From Psychroflexus sp. ALD_RP9 (GTDB lineage Bacteria > Bacteroidota > Bacteroidia > Flavobacteriales > Flavobacteriaceae), in NCBI RefSeq assembly GCF_017311165.1, contig NZ_CP062973.1:1860001-1924000 (forward strand): a stretch of 64,000 nt of DNA. The letters are read 5' to 3'. The position numbers were made by a program, and so were the translations under genes. Below are positions 1 to 8,977 of the stretch, one piece after another; within the stretch, counting starts at the first letter, position 1; each line of letters opens with the position of its first letter. The notes beneath the pieces are model-generated. The model was not told the origin of the DNA, ran no database searches, and saw only the letters and a program-made list of their open reading frames with translations.

Positions 1-1
1 T

Positions 2-256
2 ACAATTGCTGTTGGCTTACCTATTATTTTTCAAGCCTTGATTAATATGAGCGTCGCAGTTGAGTTGTTACCGGTTACAGGACAAACCTTGCCTTTGATT
101 AGTAGCGGTGGAAGCTCTATCTGGATGACATGTATTTCGGTTGGTATAATTTTAAGCGTCAGTAATAAAGAAGAAAATGAGCCAAACGAAGAAGTTTCTT
201 TAAATGAAAATAGTAATAACGATAACCCTTTAGAAGTTTTAAGCGAAACGATATGA
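2..256 (+). CDS. ftsW: FtsW, septal peptidoglycan glycosyltransferase (3' end only)
   Basis: This is the C-terminal ~84 residues of a SEDS-family protein; the 5' part lies outside the window. The frame is open from base 2. The segment with ELLPVTGQTLPLISSGGSS is the conserved periplasmic-loop and last-membrane-helix signature of FtsW/RodA. A polar acidic tail follows (EENEPNEEVSLNENSNN). FtsW polymerises lipid II at the division septum. Its stop overlaps the murG start by 4 nt (ATGA), so the two are translationally coupled. Its place ahead of murG-murC-ftsQAZ favours FtsW over RodA. Confidence 0.92.
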   Translation, partial: TIAVGLPIIFQALINMSVAVELLPVTGQTLPLISSGGSSIWMTCISVGIILSVSNKEENEPNEEVSLNENSNNDNPLEVLSETI

Positions 257-1350
257 ATCAACCAAAATACATCATATCAGGTGGCGGTACTGGCGGACAT
301 ATCTTTCCGGCTGTTGCCATTGCTGATGCACTAAAACAAGAACATCCAGAGACTTCAATATTATTTATTGGTGCAAAAGGCAAAATGGAAATGGAGAAAA
401 TTCCGAAACTGGGTTATAATATAAAAGGTTTGTGGATTAGCGGGATTCAACGTAAAATAGACTTAAGTAATTTATTATTTCCAATCAAATTGTTTTTTAG
501 TCTCATTAAAGCTGTTTTTATCATTATAAAGTTTAAACCAAATGCTGTAATCGGTACTGGAGGTTTTGCTTCAGCACCTACTTTAAAAGCAGCTCAGTGG
601 TTGGGATATCCAACCCTAATACAAGAGCAAAATTCGTATGCTGGAGTTACCAATAAATGGCTGTCAGCAAAAGCAAAATCAATATGTGTGGCTTATCCGA
701 ATATGGAAACTTATTTTCCGAAACAAAAATTAAAATTTACAGGAAACCCAATACGTAAAAGCTTGTTGAAAAATACATTAAATTCTTCTCAAGCGAAACA
801 AAACCTTCAATTAGAGCAGAAGTTAACACTTTTTATTATTGGTGGTAGCTTAGGCTCTAAGCGCATCAACGAACTTATTGATTCTCATCTAAATTGGTTA
901 TTATCAAAAGATTTACAATTAATCTGGCAGACAGGAAAAATGTATTATCAAACCTACCAATCAAAGCATTCAAAATCGGTTAAGGTAAAGCAATTTATAG
1001 AAGATATGAATTTAGTTTATTCTGCTGCTGATATTATTATTTCTCGTGCTGGCGCTGGTACGGTGAGTGAACTGGCTACTGTAGGTAAACCTGTTTTATT
1101 TATTCCATCTCCAAACGTAGCCGAGAATCATCAATATAAAAATGCTAAGTCTGTCTGTAGACAAAACGCTGCAGTTATGATTGAAGAACAAAATTTGGAG
1201 GCTGAATTCCAAGACTTAATGAGCCAACTAATTACCGACCAAAATTTAAAGCTAAAATTAGCTCGTAATTTTAAGAATTTAGCAAAACCTGAAGCTACTC
1301 AACATATTGTAGATGAAATTAAACGCATTCAAAAGCCTTTAAGACAATGA
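253..1350 (+). CDS. murG: MurG, UDP-GlcNAc:lipid I N-acetylglucosaminyltransferase
   Basis: MurG adds GlcNAc to lipid I to make lipid II on the cytoplasmic face of the membrane. The 365-aa length is normal for the family. The N-terminal glycine loop SGGGTGGHIFPAVAIAD is at residues 9-25. The middle carries GTGGFASAPTL and the EQNSYAG motif. The C-terminal UDP-GlcNAc domain has GGSLGSKRIN and SRAGAGTVSE followed by P-N-V-A-E-N-H-Q. The ATG overlaps the ftsW stop, and the 3' end overlaps murC by 4 nt. It is part of one tightly packed division operon. Confidence 0.98.
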   Translation: MNQPKYIISGGGTGGHIFPAVAIADALKQEHPETSILFIGAKGKMEMEKIPKLGYNIKGLWISGIQRKIDLSNLLFPIKLFFSLIKAVFIIIKFKPNAVIGTGGFASAPTLKAAQWLGYPTLIQEQNSYAGVTNKWLSAKAKSICVAYPNMETYFPKQKLKFTGNPIRKSLLKNTLNSSQAKQNLQLEQKLTLFIIGGSLGSKRINELIDSHLNWLLSKDLQLIWQTGKMYYQTYQSKHSKSVKVKQFIEDMNLVYSAADIIISRAGAGTVSELATVGKPVLFIPSPNVAENHQYKNAKSVCRQNAAVMIEEQNLEAEFQDLMSQLITDQNLKLKLARNFKNLAKPEATQHIVDEIKRIQKPLRQ

Positions 1351-2696
1351 AAGATTTAAACCACTATAGTTCTATTTTTTGTATCGGTATTGGCGGTATA
1401 GGTTTGAGTGCAATTGCGCGTTATTTTAATCATAACAATGCAAAAGTTTTTGGGTATGATCGTACAGCAACTAAGTTAACACAACAATTAGAAGCTGAAG
1501 GTATTAATATTCAAACAAGCTTAGATACAGTAAATCTAAAACAATTTTTACCTGAAAAAACTTTAGTCATTTACACAGCTGCAATAAGTGTTCAAAATGA
1601 ATTATTGGTTTATTTTAAATCTCAAGGATTTGATTGTTACAAGCGAGCTAGAGTTTTAGGAGAAATTACCAAGAATAAACCCACTTTAGCAGTAGCTGGA
1701 ACTCATGGAAAGACAACAACATCAGCTATTTTAGCACATCTTTTATTTCAAGCTAAAATTAATTTTACAGGTTTTTTAGGTGGTGTGGTTAATGATTTTG
1801 ATTCAAACTATGTTTCCACAGGAAGTGATTTGTTTGTTGTTGAGGCCGATGAGTTTGATCGCTCATTTCTACAACTTCAACCGACTAAGGCTTGCGTGAT
1901 AGCTCAAGACCCAGACCATTTAGATATTTATGAAACTCCAGAACAATTCAATCAAACTTTTAAAGAATTCGTTCAATTATTACCAAATTCATCTCAAGCT
2001 TTTTTAGGTCCTAAGGTTAATTTAAACGGAATTAATTTAGAACTTAATTCGTCTGGGAAGTTTGCATTATCAAATGTTAAAGTGGTAAATCAAGCATTTC
2101 AGTTTGATTTTAAACTTGATGAGGTTGAGTTGAAGTCGGTGCGAAGTAATTTACCAGGTTTACATAACTGCATAAACTCAGCTTTAGCTCTAGCATTAGC
2201 TATTTCTGAATTTCCTGATAAGGCTGAAGTATTTGCAAAAGCCATTTCGACTTTTAAAGGAATTAAGCGACGTTTTAATAAAGTAATTGAAAACGAAAAC
2301 TTAATTGTTATTGATGATTATGCACATCATCCAACTGAAATTAATGCGGTTTACGAAACTTTAGAAGAACTGTACCCAAATAAACGAAAAATGGTCGTTT
2401 TTCAGCCTCATTTATATAGCCGTACGCGCGATTTTATAACCGATTTTATTTTAGTTTTAAAACAGTTTAATGTAGTTGCTTTATTAGACATTTATCCAGC
2501 ACGTGAGTTGCCGATTCAAGGTGTAACTTCAAAAGTACTCGCTCAAAAAATTGGCGATCATGCAAAGGTAATTTCTAAAAAAAGTATTTATCATGAAATA
2601 ATATCTAGCCAATGCGAAGTTGTTGCAATGCTAGGCGCTGGCGATATTGGAGTAGAAGTAGGTCATATAACTAAACAATTAGAAGCAAATGTTTAA
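1347..2696 (+). CDS. murC: MurC, UDP-N-acetylmuramate--L-alanine ligase
   Basis: MurC is the ATP-dependent ligase that adds the first L-alanine of the stem peptide to UDP-MurNAc. It has 449 aa, a normal length. The N-terminal Rossmann loop GIGGIGLSAIARY is near residues 14-26. The Mur-ligase ATP loop GTHGKTTTSA is near residue 118. The C-terminal ligase domain carries DDYAHHPTEI. It overlaps murG by 4 nt (ATGA) and ftsQ by 8 nt, so the reading frames are coupled. Confidence 0.98.
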   Translation: MKDLNHYSSIFCIGIGGIGLSAIARYFNHNNAKVFGYDRTATKLTQQLEAEGINIQTSLDTVNLKQFLPEKTLVIYTAAISVQNELLVYFKSQGFDCYKRARVLGEITKNKPTLAVAGTHGKTTTSAILAHLLFQAKINFTGFLGGVVNDFDSNYVSTGSDLFVVEADEFDRSFLQLQPTKACVIAQDPDHLDIYETPEQFNQTFKEFVQLLPNSSQAFLGPKVNLNGINLELNSSGKFALSNVKVVNQAFQFDFKLDEVELKSVRSNLPGLHNCINSALALALAISEFPDKAEVFAKAISTFKGIKRRFNKVIENENLIVIDDYAHHPTEINAVYETLEELYPNKRKMVVFQPHLYSRTRDFITDFILVLKQFNVVALLDIYPARELPIQGVTSKVLAQKIGDHAKVISKKSIYHEIISSQCEVVAMLGAGDIGVEVGHITKQLEANV

Positions 2697-3408
2697 TTTA
2701 AAATACATACGTTTCGCATTGATTTTGCTATTGATGTTAGGTTTATTTGGATTTGCAAATTCAGTAAATAACCAACGAAAATTAGGTGATATTAGGGTGA
2801 ATTTTAATAACAATACAGCGCTTTTTGTCACAGCAGAAACTGTTGAAAACTTGTTGATAGATAATCTTAAAGACTCCTTAAATAGTTATAAATATATGTT
2901 AGATTTGGAAGGTTTAGAGCATTTGCTCAATAAGCATGATATGATTAAATCGGCTGATATATTTTCAGACATTAAAGGTAATTTAGGCGTCATCATTTCA
3001 CAACGGCAACCCATTGCTCGAATTTTTGATGGTGACTTCAACTATATAGATGATCAAGGCTTACTAATGCCTTTATCTAATCAATTTTCAGCGCGAGTCC
3101 CTTTAGTGTATGGATTTTCATCTGAAGAAATTTCAGCAATTTATCCACTTTTATTAAAAATTCGTAACGATGAGTTTTTAAAAAAGCATATCATTGCAAT
3201 CCGAAAAAATTCAAAAAATCAGACTATAAAATTAAATGTTAGAAATCAAGACTTTAGCATTAATCTAGGTAAGATTGAGGCTTTAGACTTGAAGTTTACT
3301 AACTATAAAGCTTTCTATTTAAAAGCAAAACAAGAACAAAAATTAAACGATTACAAATCGGTGAATTTGCAATTTGGCAATCAAGTGGTTTGTACATTTA
3401 AGCAATAG
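2689..3408 (+). CDS. ftsQ: FtsQ-type cell division protein
   Basis: A 239-aa protein with one N-terminal membrane helix (about residues 8-26) and a POTRA-like region after it. The remainder is a short divergent periplasmic beta domain, as in flavobacterial FtsQ/DivIB. FtsQ links early and late divisome components. Sequence similarity in this family is weak, so the call rests on the single-pass topology, the length and the position between murC and ftsA. It starts inside the last codons of murC; 7 nt separate it from ftsA. Confidence 0.88.
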   Translation: MFNLKYIRFALILLLMLGLFGFANSVNNQRKLGDIRVNFNNNTALFVTAETVENLLIDNLKDSLNSYKYMLDLEGLEHLLNKHDMIKSADIFSDIKGNLGVIISQRQPIARIFDGDFNYIDDQGLLMPLSNQFSARVPLVYGFSSEEISAIYPLLLKIRNDEFLKKHIIAIRKNSKNQTIKLNVRNQDFSINLGKIEALDLKFTNYKAFYLKAKQEQKLNDYKSVNLQFGNQVVCTFKQ

Positions 3409-3415
3409 GTGAACG

Positions 3416-4828
3416 ATGGAAAATGAAAACATTGCAGTAGGTTTAGATATCGGTACAACTAAAATTGTAGCCATGATTGGTCGTGAAAACGAATATGGTA
3501 AAGTAGAGATTTTAGGTATTGGCCGTACTAAAAGTCTAGGTGTACATCGAGGTGTTGTAAACAACATTACACAAACAATACAGTCAATTCAGCAAGCTCT
3601 ACAACAGGCAGAAGCTAACTCTCAATTAAAAGTAGATGCCGTAACCGTAGGCATAGCTGGGCAACACATTCGTAGTTTGCAACATAGCGATTATATTACA
3701 CGAAATGATGTTGAAGAAGTAATTAACGACGACGATATAGATTCACTTTGCAACCAAGTGCACAAATTAGTGATGCTTCCTGGCGAAGAAATTATTCATG
3801 TTTTACCACAAGAATACAAAGTTGACGGTCAGTCTGAAATTACTGAACCACGTGGCATGTCAGGCGGTCGTTTAGAAGCTAATTTTCATGTGGTTGTTGG
3901 TCAAATATCATCTATTCGGAACATTGCCCGATGCGTTCAAAATTCTGGTTTAGAGTTAAAAGGAATGACGCTTGAACCTTTAGCTTCTGCAAATGCTGTT
4001 TTAAGTCAAGAAGAAAAAGAAGCTGGTGTAGCACTTATTGATATTGGTGGCGGTACTACCGATTTAGCGATTTTTAAAGATGGTATCATTCGTCATACAG
4101 CAGTTATTCCGTTTGGCGGAAACGTTGTTACTGAAGATATTAAAGAAGGCTGCTCAATTATAGAAAAACAAGCTGAATTACTAAAAGTAAAATTTGGTTC
4201 AGCCTGGCCAGGAGAAAATAAAGAAAATGAAATTGTATCTATTCCTGGTTTACGCGGACGTGACCCAAAAGAGATTTCGCTGAAAAATCTATCTAAAATT
4301 ATACATTTTAGAGCTGTTGAAATTATTGAACAAGTCTTTTTAGAGATTAAAAATTATGGTCACGAAGAACAAAAAAAGAAACTCATTGCAGGAATTGTAA
4401 TTACAGGCGGCGGCGCTCAACTTAAACATTTAAAGCAATTAGTTGAATATGTTACTGGAATGGATACTAGAATTGGCTATCCTAACGAACACCTTGCAGG
4501 CGATACCGATGATGAAATTGCAAGTCCGATGTATGCTACGGCCGTTGGCTTAGTTATGGACGGGCTAAAACGCAACTTAGAATTACAAAAAGAATCAGAT
4601 AATAAAAAAGAGGATGGAGCCGAGGATGAACTTGAAGCCGACAGCACAGTAACTGATGAACATCAGGAAGACCAAACATCAACTGAAGCAACACAAAATC
4701 AAGAACAAAAATACGAAGACTCATTTTTGAATGAAGACTACGGCGCCAAAAGACCAGCCGAACCTAAGAAAAGTTTTTTCGATAAATTTTTTGATAAAGT
4801 AAAAGATTTTTTAGATAAAGCAGAATAA
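3416..4828 (+). CDS. ftsA: FtsA, actin-like divisome protein
   Basis: FtsA tethers FtsZ filaments to the membrane. The actin-fold phosphate-1 motif VGLDIGTTKIVAMIG is near residues 8-22. The phosphate-2 motif DIGGGTTDLAIF lies near residues 208-219, and ITGGGAQLKH is the adenosine motif. At 470 aa it is longer than E. coli FtsA because of an acidic Glu/Gln-rich linker (about residues 395-445). It ends in an amphipathic membrane-targeting helix (FFDKFFDKVKDFLDKAE). A 34-nt gap precedes ftsZ. Confidence 0.97.
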   Translation: MENENIAVGLDIGTTKIVAMIGRENEYGKVEILGIGRTKSLGVHRGVVNNITQTIQSIQQALQQAEANSQLKVDAVTVGIAGQHIRSLQHSDYITRNDVEEVINDDDIDSLCNQVHKLVMLPGEEIIHVLPQEYKVDGQSEITEPRGMSGGRLEANFHVVVGQISSIRNIARCVQNSGLELKGMTLEPLASANAVLSQEEKEAGVALIDIGGGTTDLAIFKDGIIRHTAVIPFGGNVVTEDIKEGCSIIEKQAELLKVKFGSAWPGENKENEIVSIPGLRGRDPKEISLKNLSKIIHFRAVEIIEQVFLEIKNYGHEEQKKKLIAGIVITGGGAQLKHLKQLVEYVTGMDTRIGYPNEHLAGDTDDEIASPMYATAVGLVMDGLKRNLELQKESDNKKEDGAEDELEADSTVTDEHQEDQTSTEATQNQEQKYEDSFLNEDYGAKRPAEPKKSFFDKFFDKVKDFLDKAE

Positions 4829-4862
4829 ATTTTAAAGTAAGAATACACAAAAACAATATATT

Positions 4863-6737
4863 ATGGGCTCAGAATTAGATAACATTGCATTCGATTTACC
4901 GAAGAACCAGTCTAACGTCATTAAAGTAATCGGTGTTGGTGGCGGTGGCTCAAACGCTATTAATCACATGTTTAGTCAAGGCATTAAAGGTGTTGATTTT
5001 GTAATTTGTAATACCGATGCTCAAGCTTTAGAAAGTAGTCCAGTTCCCAATAAAATCCAGCTTGGCGTTAACTTAACCGAAGGATTAGGCGCTGGCGCAA
5101 ATCCGGAAATAGGTAAAGAAGCAGCACAAGAATCTTCAGAAGACATCAAAAACTTACTAGGTAAAAATACTAAAATGGTTTTTGTTACGGCTGGAATGGG
5201 TGGCGGTACAGGAACTGGTGCAGCACCAGTAATTGCGCAGCTCTCACGTGATTTAGACATCTTAACTGTTGGTATTGTTACCATTCCTTTTCAGTTTGAA
5301 GGTAAAACTCGTAATGATCAAGCTCAACTAGGTGTTGAAGAGTTACGTCGAAATGTAGATTCTTTAATTGTTATTAATAACAACAAATTACGTGAAGTTT
5401 ATGGTAATCTTGGTTTCAAAGCTGGTTTCTCTAAAGCCGATGAGGTTTTAGCAACCGCATCTAGAGGTATTGCAGAAGTAATAACTCACCATTACACACA
5501 AAACATCGACCTTCGTGATGCTAAAACAGTTTTAAGTAATAGCGGTACTGCAATTATGGGTTCAGGAACAGCCTCAGGTACAAACCGATCGAATATTGCA
5601 ATCGAAAAGGCGCTTGATTCTCCCTTGTTAAATGATAATAAAATTACTGGTGCCCAGAATGTACTTTTATTAATTGTTTCAGGTAAGGAAGAAATTACGA
5701 TTGATGAAATAGGAGAAATTAATGACCATATTCAAGCTGAAGCAGGTAACAGCGCTAATATTATTATGGGTGTTGGTGAAGATGAAAGCTTAGAAGAGTC
5801 TATTTCAGTAACCGTTATCGCCACTGGTTTTAATACTGAACAGCAAGATGTGATTGTTAATACCGAAACAAAGAAAATTATTCATACTTTGGAAGATGAA
5901 CAAAAGGTTGAACAAGACTTAATGCCTAAAGATCATTTTAAAGCTCAACCAAAAACATCTAGAGCAACTGAAGAACCTAAAAAAATAATTCATACCTTAA
6001 ATTTAGATGAAGCTGAGGATAATAAGCCAAAGCAGAATAATCAACCTAATGATATTAACGAAATAGATGTTGATTACGAAACTGTCAACAATGATATTGA
6101 ATTTGAAATTCATGAAAAGCCGACAGAAAGTGAAACTCAATCTGAACAAGCTGAAGGTCATGATGATGGCTTTTTACAATTTGATTTGAACACATCAAAT
6201 ACTGAAGAAACCATCAAAAAGGAACGCCAATTTACTGCTGAAGAAATAAGCCAAATTGAAGTTCATAACTTTGAAGAAATCAAATTTCAGCCTAAGTCTG
6301 AACATCAAGTGAAGCGCTATAACTTAGAAGATTTCGAGGAGGAGCAATTAGAAAGTGTTTCACAGAAAACTTCAACTCAACCAAAAAAAGTTGAAGAACC
6401 TCAAGAAGAAAATTTATTTACTACTTCTATAAGAGATACTGAATCTACTCAGGATAACAATGAGACGACTGAAGTAGATCCATTTAATTCATCAATATCA
6501 GAATTAGCGGCTAGGGCAGAAGAGCGACGAGCCAAAATGAAGCAGTTTAACTATAAATTTAATCGTAGTAATAATATAGATGATATCGAAAAACAACCTG
6601 CTTATAAGCGTGCAGGTGTAGAACTTAAAGAGCACCAGCGTAATGCTCAAAATATGTCAAGAACTTCATTAGAATCTAATGAAGATGGGATTAACTTTAA
6701 ATCTAACAACTCATTTTTACACGATAATGTAGATTAA
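4863..6737 (+). CDS. ftsZ: FtsZ, tubulin-like division GTPase
   Basis: FtsZ forms the cytokinetic ring. The GTPase core (about residues 15-320) has GVGGGGSNAINHM, the tubulin signature GMGGGTGTGAAPVIA and the T7-loop region NLGFKAGFSKADEVL. At 624 aa it is much longer than the ~380-aa proteobacterial form. The extra length is an acidic, Gln-rich linker (about residues 330-560) containing two KIIHTL motifs. A basic helix (RAEERRAKMKQFNYKF) follows, and the C-terminal peptide ends in NSFLHDNVD. A strong terminator follows, making ftsZ the last gene of the division cluster. Confidence 0.98.
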   Translation: MGSELDNIAFDLPKNQSNVIKVIGVGGGGSNAINHMFSQGIKGVDFVICNTDAQALESSPVPNKIQLGVNLTEGLGAGANPEIGKEAAQESSEDIKNLLGKNTKMVFVTAGMGGGTGTGAAPVIAQLSRDLDILTVGIVTIPFQFEGKTRNDQAQLGVEELRRNVDSLIVINNNKLREVYGNLGFKAGFSKADEVLATASRGIAEVITHHYTQNIDLRDAKTVLSNSGTAIMGSGTASGTNRSNIAIEKALDSPLLNDNKITGAQNVLLLIVSGKEEITIDEIGEINDHIQAEAGNSANIIMGVGEDESLEESISVTVIATGFNTEQQDVIVNTETKKIIHTLEDEQKVEQDLMPKDHFKAQPKTSRATEEPKKIIHTLNLDEAEDNKPKQNNQPNDINEIDVDYETVNNDIEFEIHEKPTESETQSEQAEGHDDGFLQFDLNTSNTEETIKKERQFTAEEISQIEVHNFEEIKFQPKSEHQVKRYNLEDFEEEQLESVSQKTSTQPKKVEEPQEENLFTTSIRDTESTQDNNETTEVDPFNSSISELAARAEERRAKMKQFNYKFNRSNNIDDIEKQPAYKRAGVELKEHQRNAQNMSRTSLESNEDGINFKSNNSFLHDNVD

Positions 6738-6757
6738 TTTAGACGTTACATTACCTT

Positions 6758-6788
6758 AAAAAACCTGTCTTAAAAAGACAGGTTTTTT
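6758..6788. terminator. Bidirectional intrinsic terminator after ftsZ
   Basis: A perfect 13-bp inverted repeat (AAAAAACCTGTCT / AGACAGGTTTTTT) with a 5-nt loop and flanking A and T runs. It serves ftsZ on plus and the OsmC-like gene that ends just downstream on minus. Confidence 0.93.
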
Positions 6789-6790
6789 TA

Positions 6791-7249
6791 TTATTCTATT
6801 ACGATAATGCGAGGATGCATTTCAATTTTAGAAATAACAGAATTTGAAATTAAGCAAGCTTTTTTTGATTTCTCTAATACTTTTTCTGCCTTTTTTTTGT
6901 CTCGATTTTTTTTAAGGCAGATTTCAGGATAAAGTTCAACTTTGTGCATAGCAAAGCGTCCATCTACTTTGTTTAAAAAACCTTTCGATGGGCATTTAAA
7001 ACTACTATAGTTTAACTTAGAGTGTTCTGCAATCGCTAAAAAAGTGGTCATCAAACAGCTTGATACGGCTGCTGTAAATAAATGTTCTGGAGACCACGTA
7101 AATGGCATACCGCCATTAAATTGTGTTGGTGTGGCAACTTCAATTTCGTTTGAGTTGTTATTTATTTGGTCATGAAGTTCAGGTGAATACATTTTACCTT
7201 TTCGTTGTTCAAGCCATTTAATTTCTACATTGTAAATGTGATCTTCCAT
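6791..7249 (-). CDS. OsmC/Ohr-family protein (peroxide-stress type)
   Basis: OsmC/Ohr proteins are small cytoplasmic thiol peroxidases that reduce organic hydroperoxides. This 152-aa protein has the two family cysteines: Cys65 in AAVSSCLMTTF and Cys132 in KKACLISNSV. It also has the EHLFTAAV helix start. Its sequence resembles the general OsmC group more than strict Ohr. It ends at the ftsZ terminator and opens the minus-strand respiratory/stress block. The physiological substrate is not shown by the sequence. Confidence 0.85.
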   Translation of the reverse strand: MEDHIYNVEIKWLEQRKGKMYSPELHDQINNNSNEIEVATPTQFNGGMPFTWSPEHLFTAAVSSCLMTTFLAIAEHSKLNYSSFKCPSKGFLNKVDGRFAMHKVELYPEICLKKNRDKKKAEKVLEKSKKACLISNSVISKIEMHPRIIVIE

Positions 7250-7278
7250 AAATATTTTATTATTGAGAATGCAAAATA

Positions 7279-7322
7279 AAACCTATTTTAAGGTTTAAAT
7301 TATGACATATCTCAGAAGATAT
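7279..7322. repeat. Two adjacent short inverted repeats upstream of the OsmC-like gene
   Basis: AAACCT-ATTTTA-AGGTTT occupies 7279-7296 and ATATCT-CAGA-AGATAT occupies 7307-7322. On the minus strand the first is followed by a T-rich stretch, so it could terminate the hemerythrin-like transcript. The second could be an operator for the OsmC-like gene. Neither role is proven. Confidence 0.4.
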
Positions 7323-7413
7323 CATTTAAATATTGCGCGTTAAATTTTTTTACTATAAGGTTTAGAATAGCTTAGATAATATGCTTTAATTTATGTAGTT
7401 ATAAAATATAGTG

Positions 7414-7869
7414 TTATTTCCAAAAAGGTTTGTCCCAATATGGACAGTTAAGCTGTGCTTGATGATTTTTTGTGTAAATTTCAAGCTCATATTCACTGAG
7501 TTTAGTTTGTATTTCAGGGAATAATTTGCGTTCCTCAAACCTTACATAAACCACTAGCATTTTATAAATTTTAATAACATGCAATTTCTCTATTTGATTA
7601 GTTTTGAAAAGTTGCTCAAGTTTTTCATGATATTCTTGAGCTTTTTTTGTGAGATTAGTGGCTTCAGATGTAATCGGAAATAAATACAACTCTTCTTGTT
7701 GAAAGTGAACATAAAGATAATGTTTCCAAAACCAATCGATGTAACTTCTAATGTTATCAATTTCAGCTTTTTTAAGCCCTTTCTTTAAACGTAAAGCAAA
7801 TACCAAAATGTCGTGATGTTCCCGACTTAGATTTTGTAATGCTGGATGTCTTTTAAGAGGTTTTGGCAT
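7414..7869 (-). CDS. Hemerythrin-like (HHE) domain protein
   Basis: A 151-aa all-helical protein with spaced His/Glu residues typical of the HHE cation-binding fold: LSREHHD (His18/His19), W-K-H-Y (His50), VHFQQEE (His55, Glu59/60), His81 and RFEERKLFP. Members bind a di-iron site and are linked to oxygen, NO or iron-sulfur repair functions. It has no signal peptide and is probably cytoplasmic. It lies 64 nt downstream of cydB on the same strand, which suggests a role near low-oxygen respiration. The exact function is unknown. Confidence 0.78.
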   Translation of the reverse strand: MPKPLKRHPALQNLSREHHDILVFALRLKKGLKKAEIDNIRSYIDWFWKHYLYVHFQQEELYLFPITSEATNLTKKAQEYHEKLEQLFKTNQIEKLHVIKIYKMLVVYVRFEERKLFPEIQTKLSEYELEIYTKNHQAQLNCPYWDKPFWK

Positions 7870-7933
7870 AGGCCAAATATCCTTAATTTTATGCGTAAAT
7901 AAGCAATTGTATTAAAATAATATGATTCAAAAT

Positions 7934-8971
7934 TTAGTAACTAATTTGGTTATGTTTTACTTTCCCCCAAAATGTTCTATAAACAAAATAGCTATACAGT
8001 AACACCAAAGGACCGCCAATGGCCACAAATCCCATCATAATTTTTAAGGTTTTGGTAGACGCTGCAGCGTTGTAAATGGTAATGCTATTTTCTATGCTTG
8101 GATTAGATAGTAATAACCTAGGGTATAATTCAAAAGCCACAATTACAAGTAACAAGGCAATGGTAATACTTGTAAAAATAAAGGCCCAGCCATATTTTTT
8201 CTTACTTGCTAATCGAGGCACATTCGCTATGCTTAAAAATACCAATAAAGGAACAATAAATAAAATTTTGTTTTCTTCAAAAACCACCAAAAGATGGTCT
8301 AAATATAAAAATCCATAGCTTGTAGTTATCAAGTAAGCTAGAATGAAAAATGCCATTCCTTTTTTCAAAAAACCCTGAATTCTATCAAATAATTTGCCTT
8401 CTGTTTTAAGCAGTAGATAAATAGCACCATGCATCATGAAGAGTGCTAAACTAGTTACGCCAACTAAAATTGAAAACGGATTTAGAAACTCGAAAAAACC
8501 ACGTCCAACATATTCATAATTTTCATTTAACGGCATGCCGTTTAGAATATTACCTAAAACAACACCTAGTAGAAAAGCCAACATAATGCTAGAAATAGAA
8601 TAACTCCAATCCCACATTCTTCTCCACCAAAGCATGTCTTCCATATTTCTAAATTTGATAGAAATACCGCGGAAAATGATAAAAAGTAAAAACAAAATAA
8701 ATGGCGTATACATAGCCGAAAATAAGGTGCCATAAAACACGGGGAAACCAGCAAATAGCGTTCCGCCGCCAATTACCAACCAAACTTCATTTCCATGCCA
8801 AGTAGGGTCGATGGCTTTTAGAGCGGTTTCTCTGCTGGTATTTTTTTTAAAAAACATATGCCAAGCTCCTGCTCCAAAATCAAACCCATCTAAAATGGCA
8901 TAACCCGAAAAGAGTGCCCCGACGACTAAAAACCACCAAGTTGGATAATCTATTCCTAATAAAGTTTCCAT
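7934..8971 (-). CDS. cydB: Cytochrome bd quinol oxidase subunit II
   Basis: CydB is the integral-membrane partner of CydA in the high-oxygen-affinity, copper-independent terminal oxidase. This 345-aa protein has about eight membrane helices. It carries family motifs near the N-terminus (DGFDFGAGAWHMF and DPTWHGNEVWLVIGGG) and FRGISIKFR further on. It follows cydA with a 6-nt gap and shares its promoter. No small CydX-like ORF was identified after it; the hemerythrin-like gene comes next. Confidence 0.97.
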   Translation of the reverse strand: METLLGIDYPTWWFLVVGALFSGYAILDGFDFGAGAWHMFFKKNTSRETALKAIDPTWHGNEVWLVIGGGTLFAGFPVFYGTLFSAMYTPFILFLLFIIFRGISIKFRNMEDMLWWRRMWDWSYSISSIMLAFLLGVVLGNILNGMPLNENYEYVGRGFFEFLNPFSILVGVTSLALFMMHGAIYLLLKTEGKLFDRIQGFLKKGMAFFILAYLITTSYGFLYLDHLLVVFEENKILFIVPLLVFLSIANVPRLASKKKYGWAFIFTSITIALLLVIVAFELYPRLLLSNPSIENSITIYNAAASTKTLKIMMGFVAIGGPLVLLYSYFVYRTFWGKVKHNQISY

Positions 8972-8977
8972 ATTATT

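Noticed and set aside
5021..5284. An 87-codon minus-strand open frame inside ftsZ
   Set aside because: It is fully covered by the conserved GTPase core of ftsZ, has no promoter and resembles no family.
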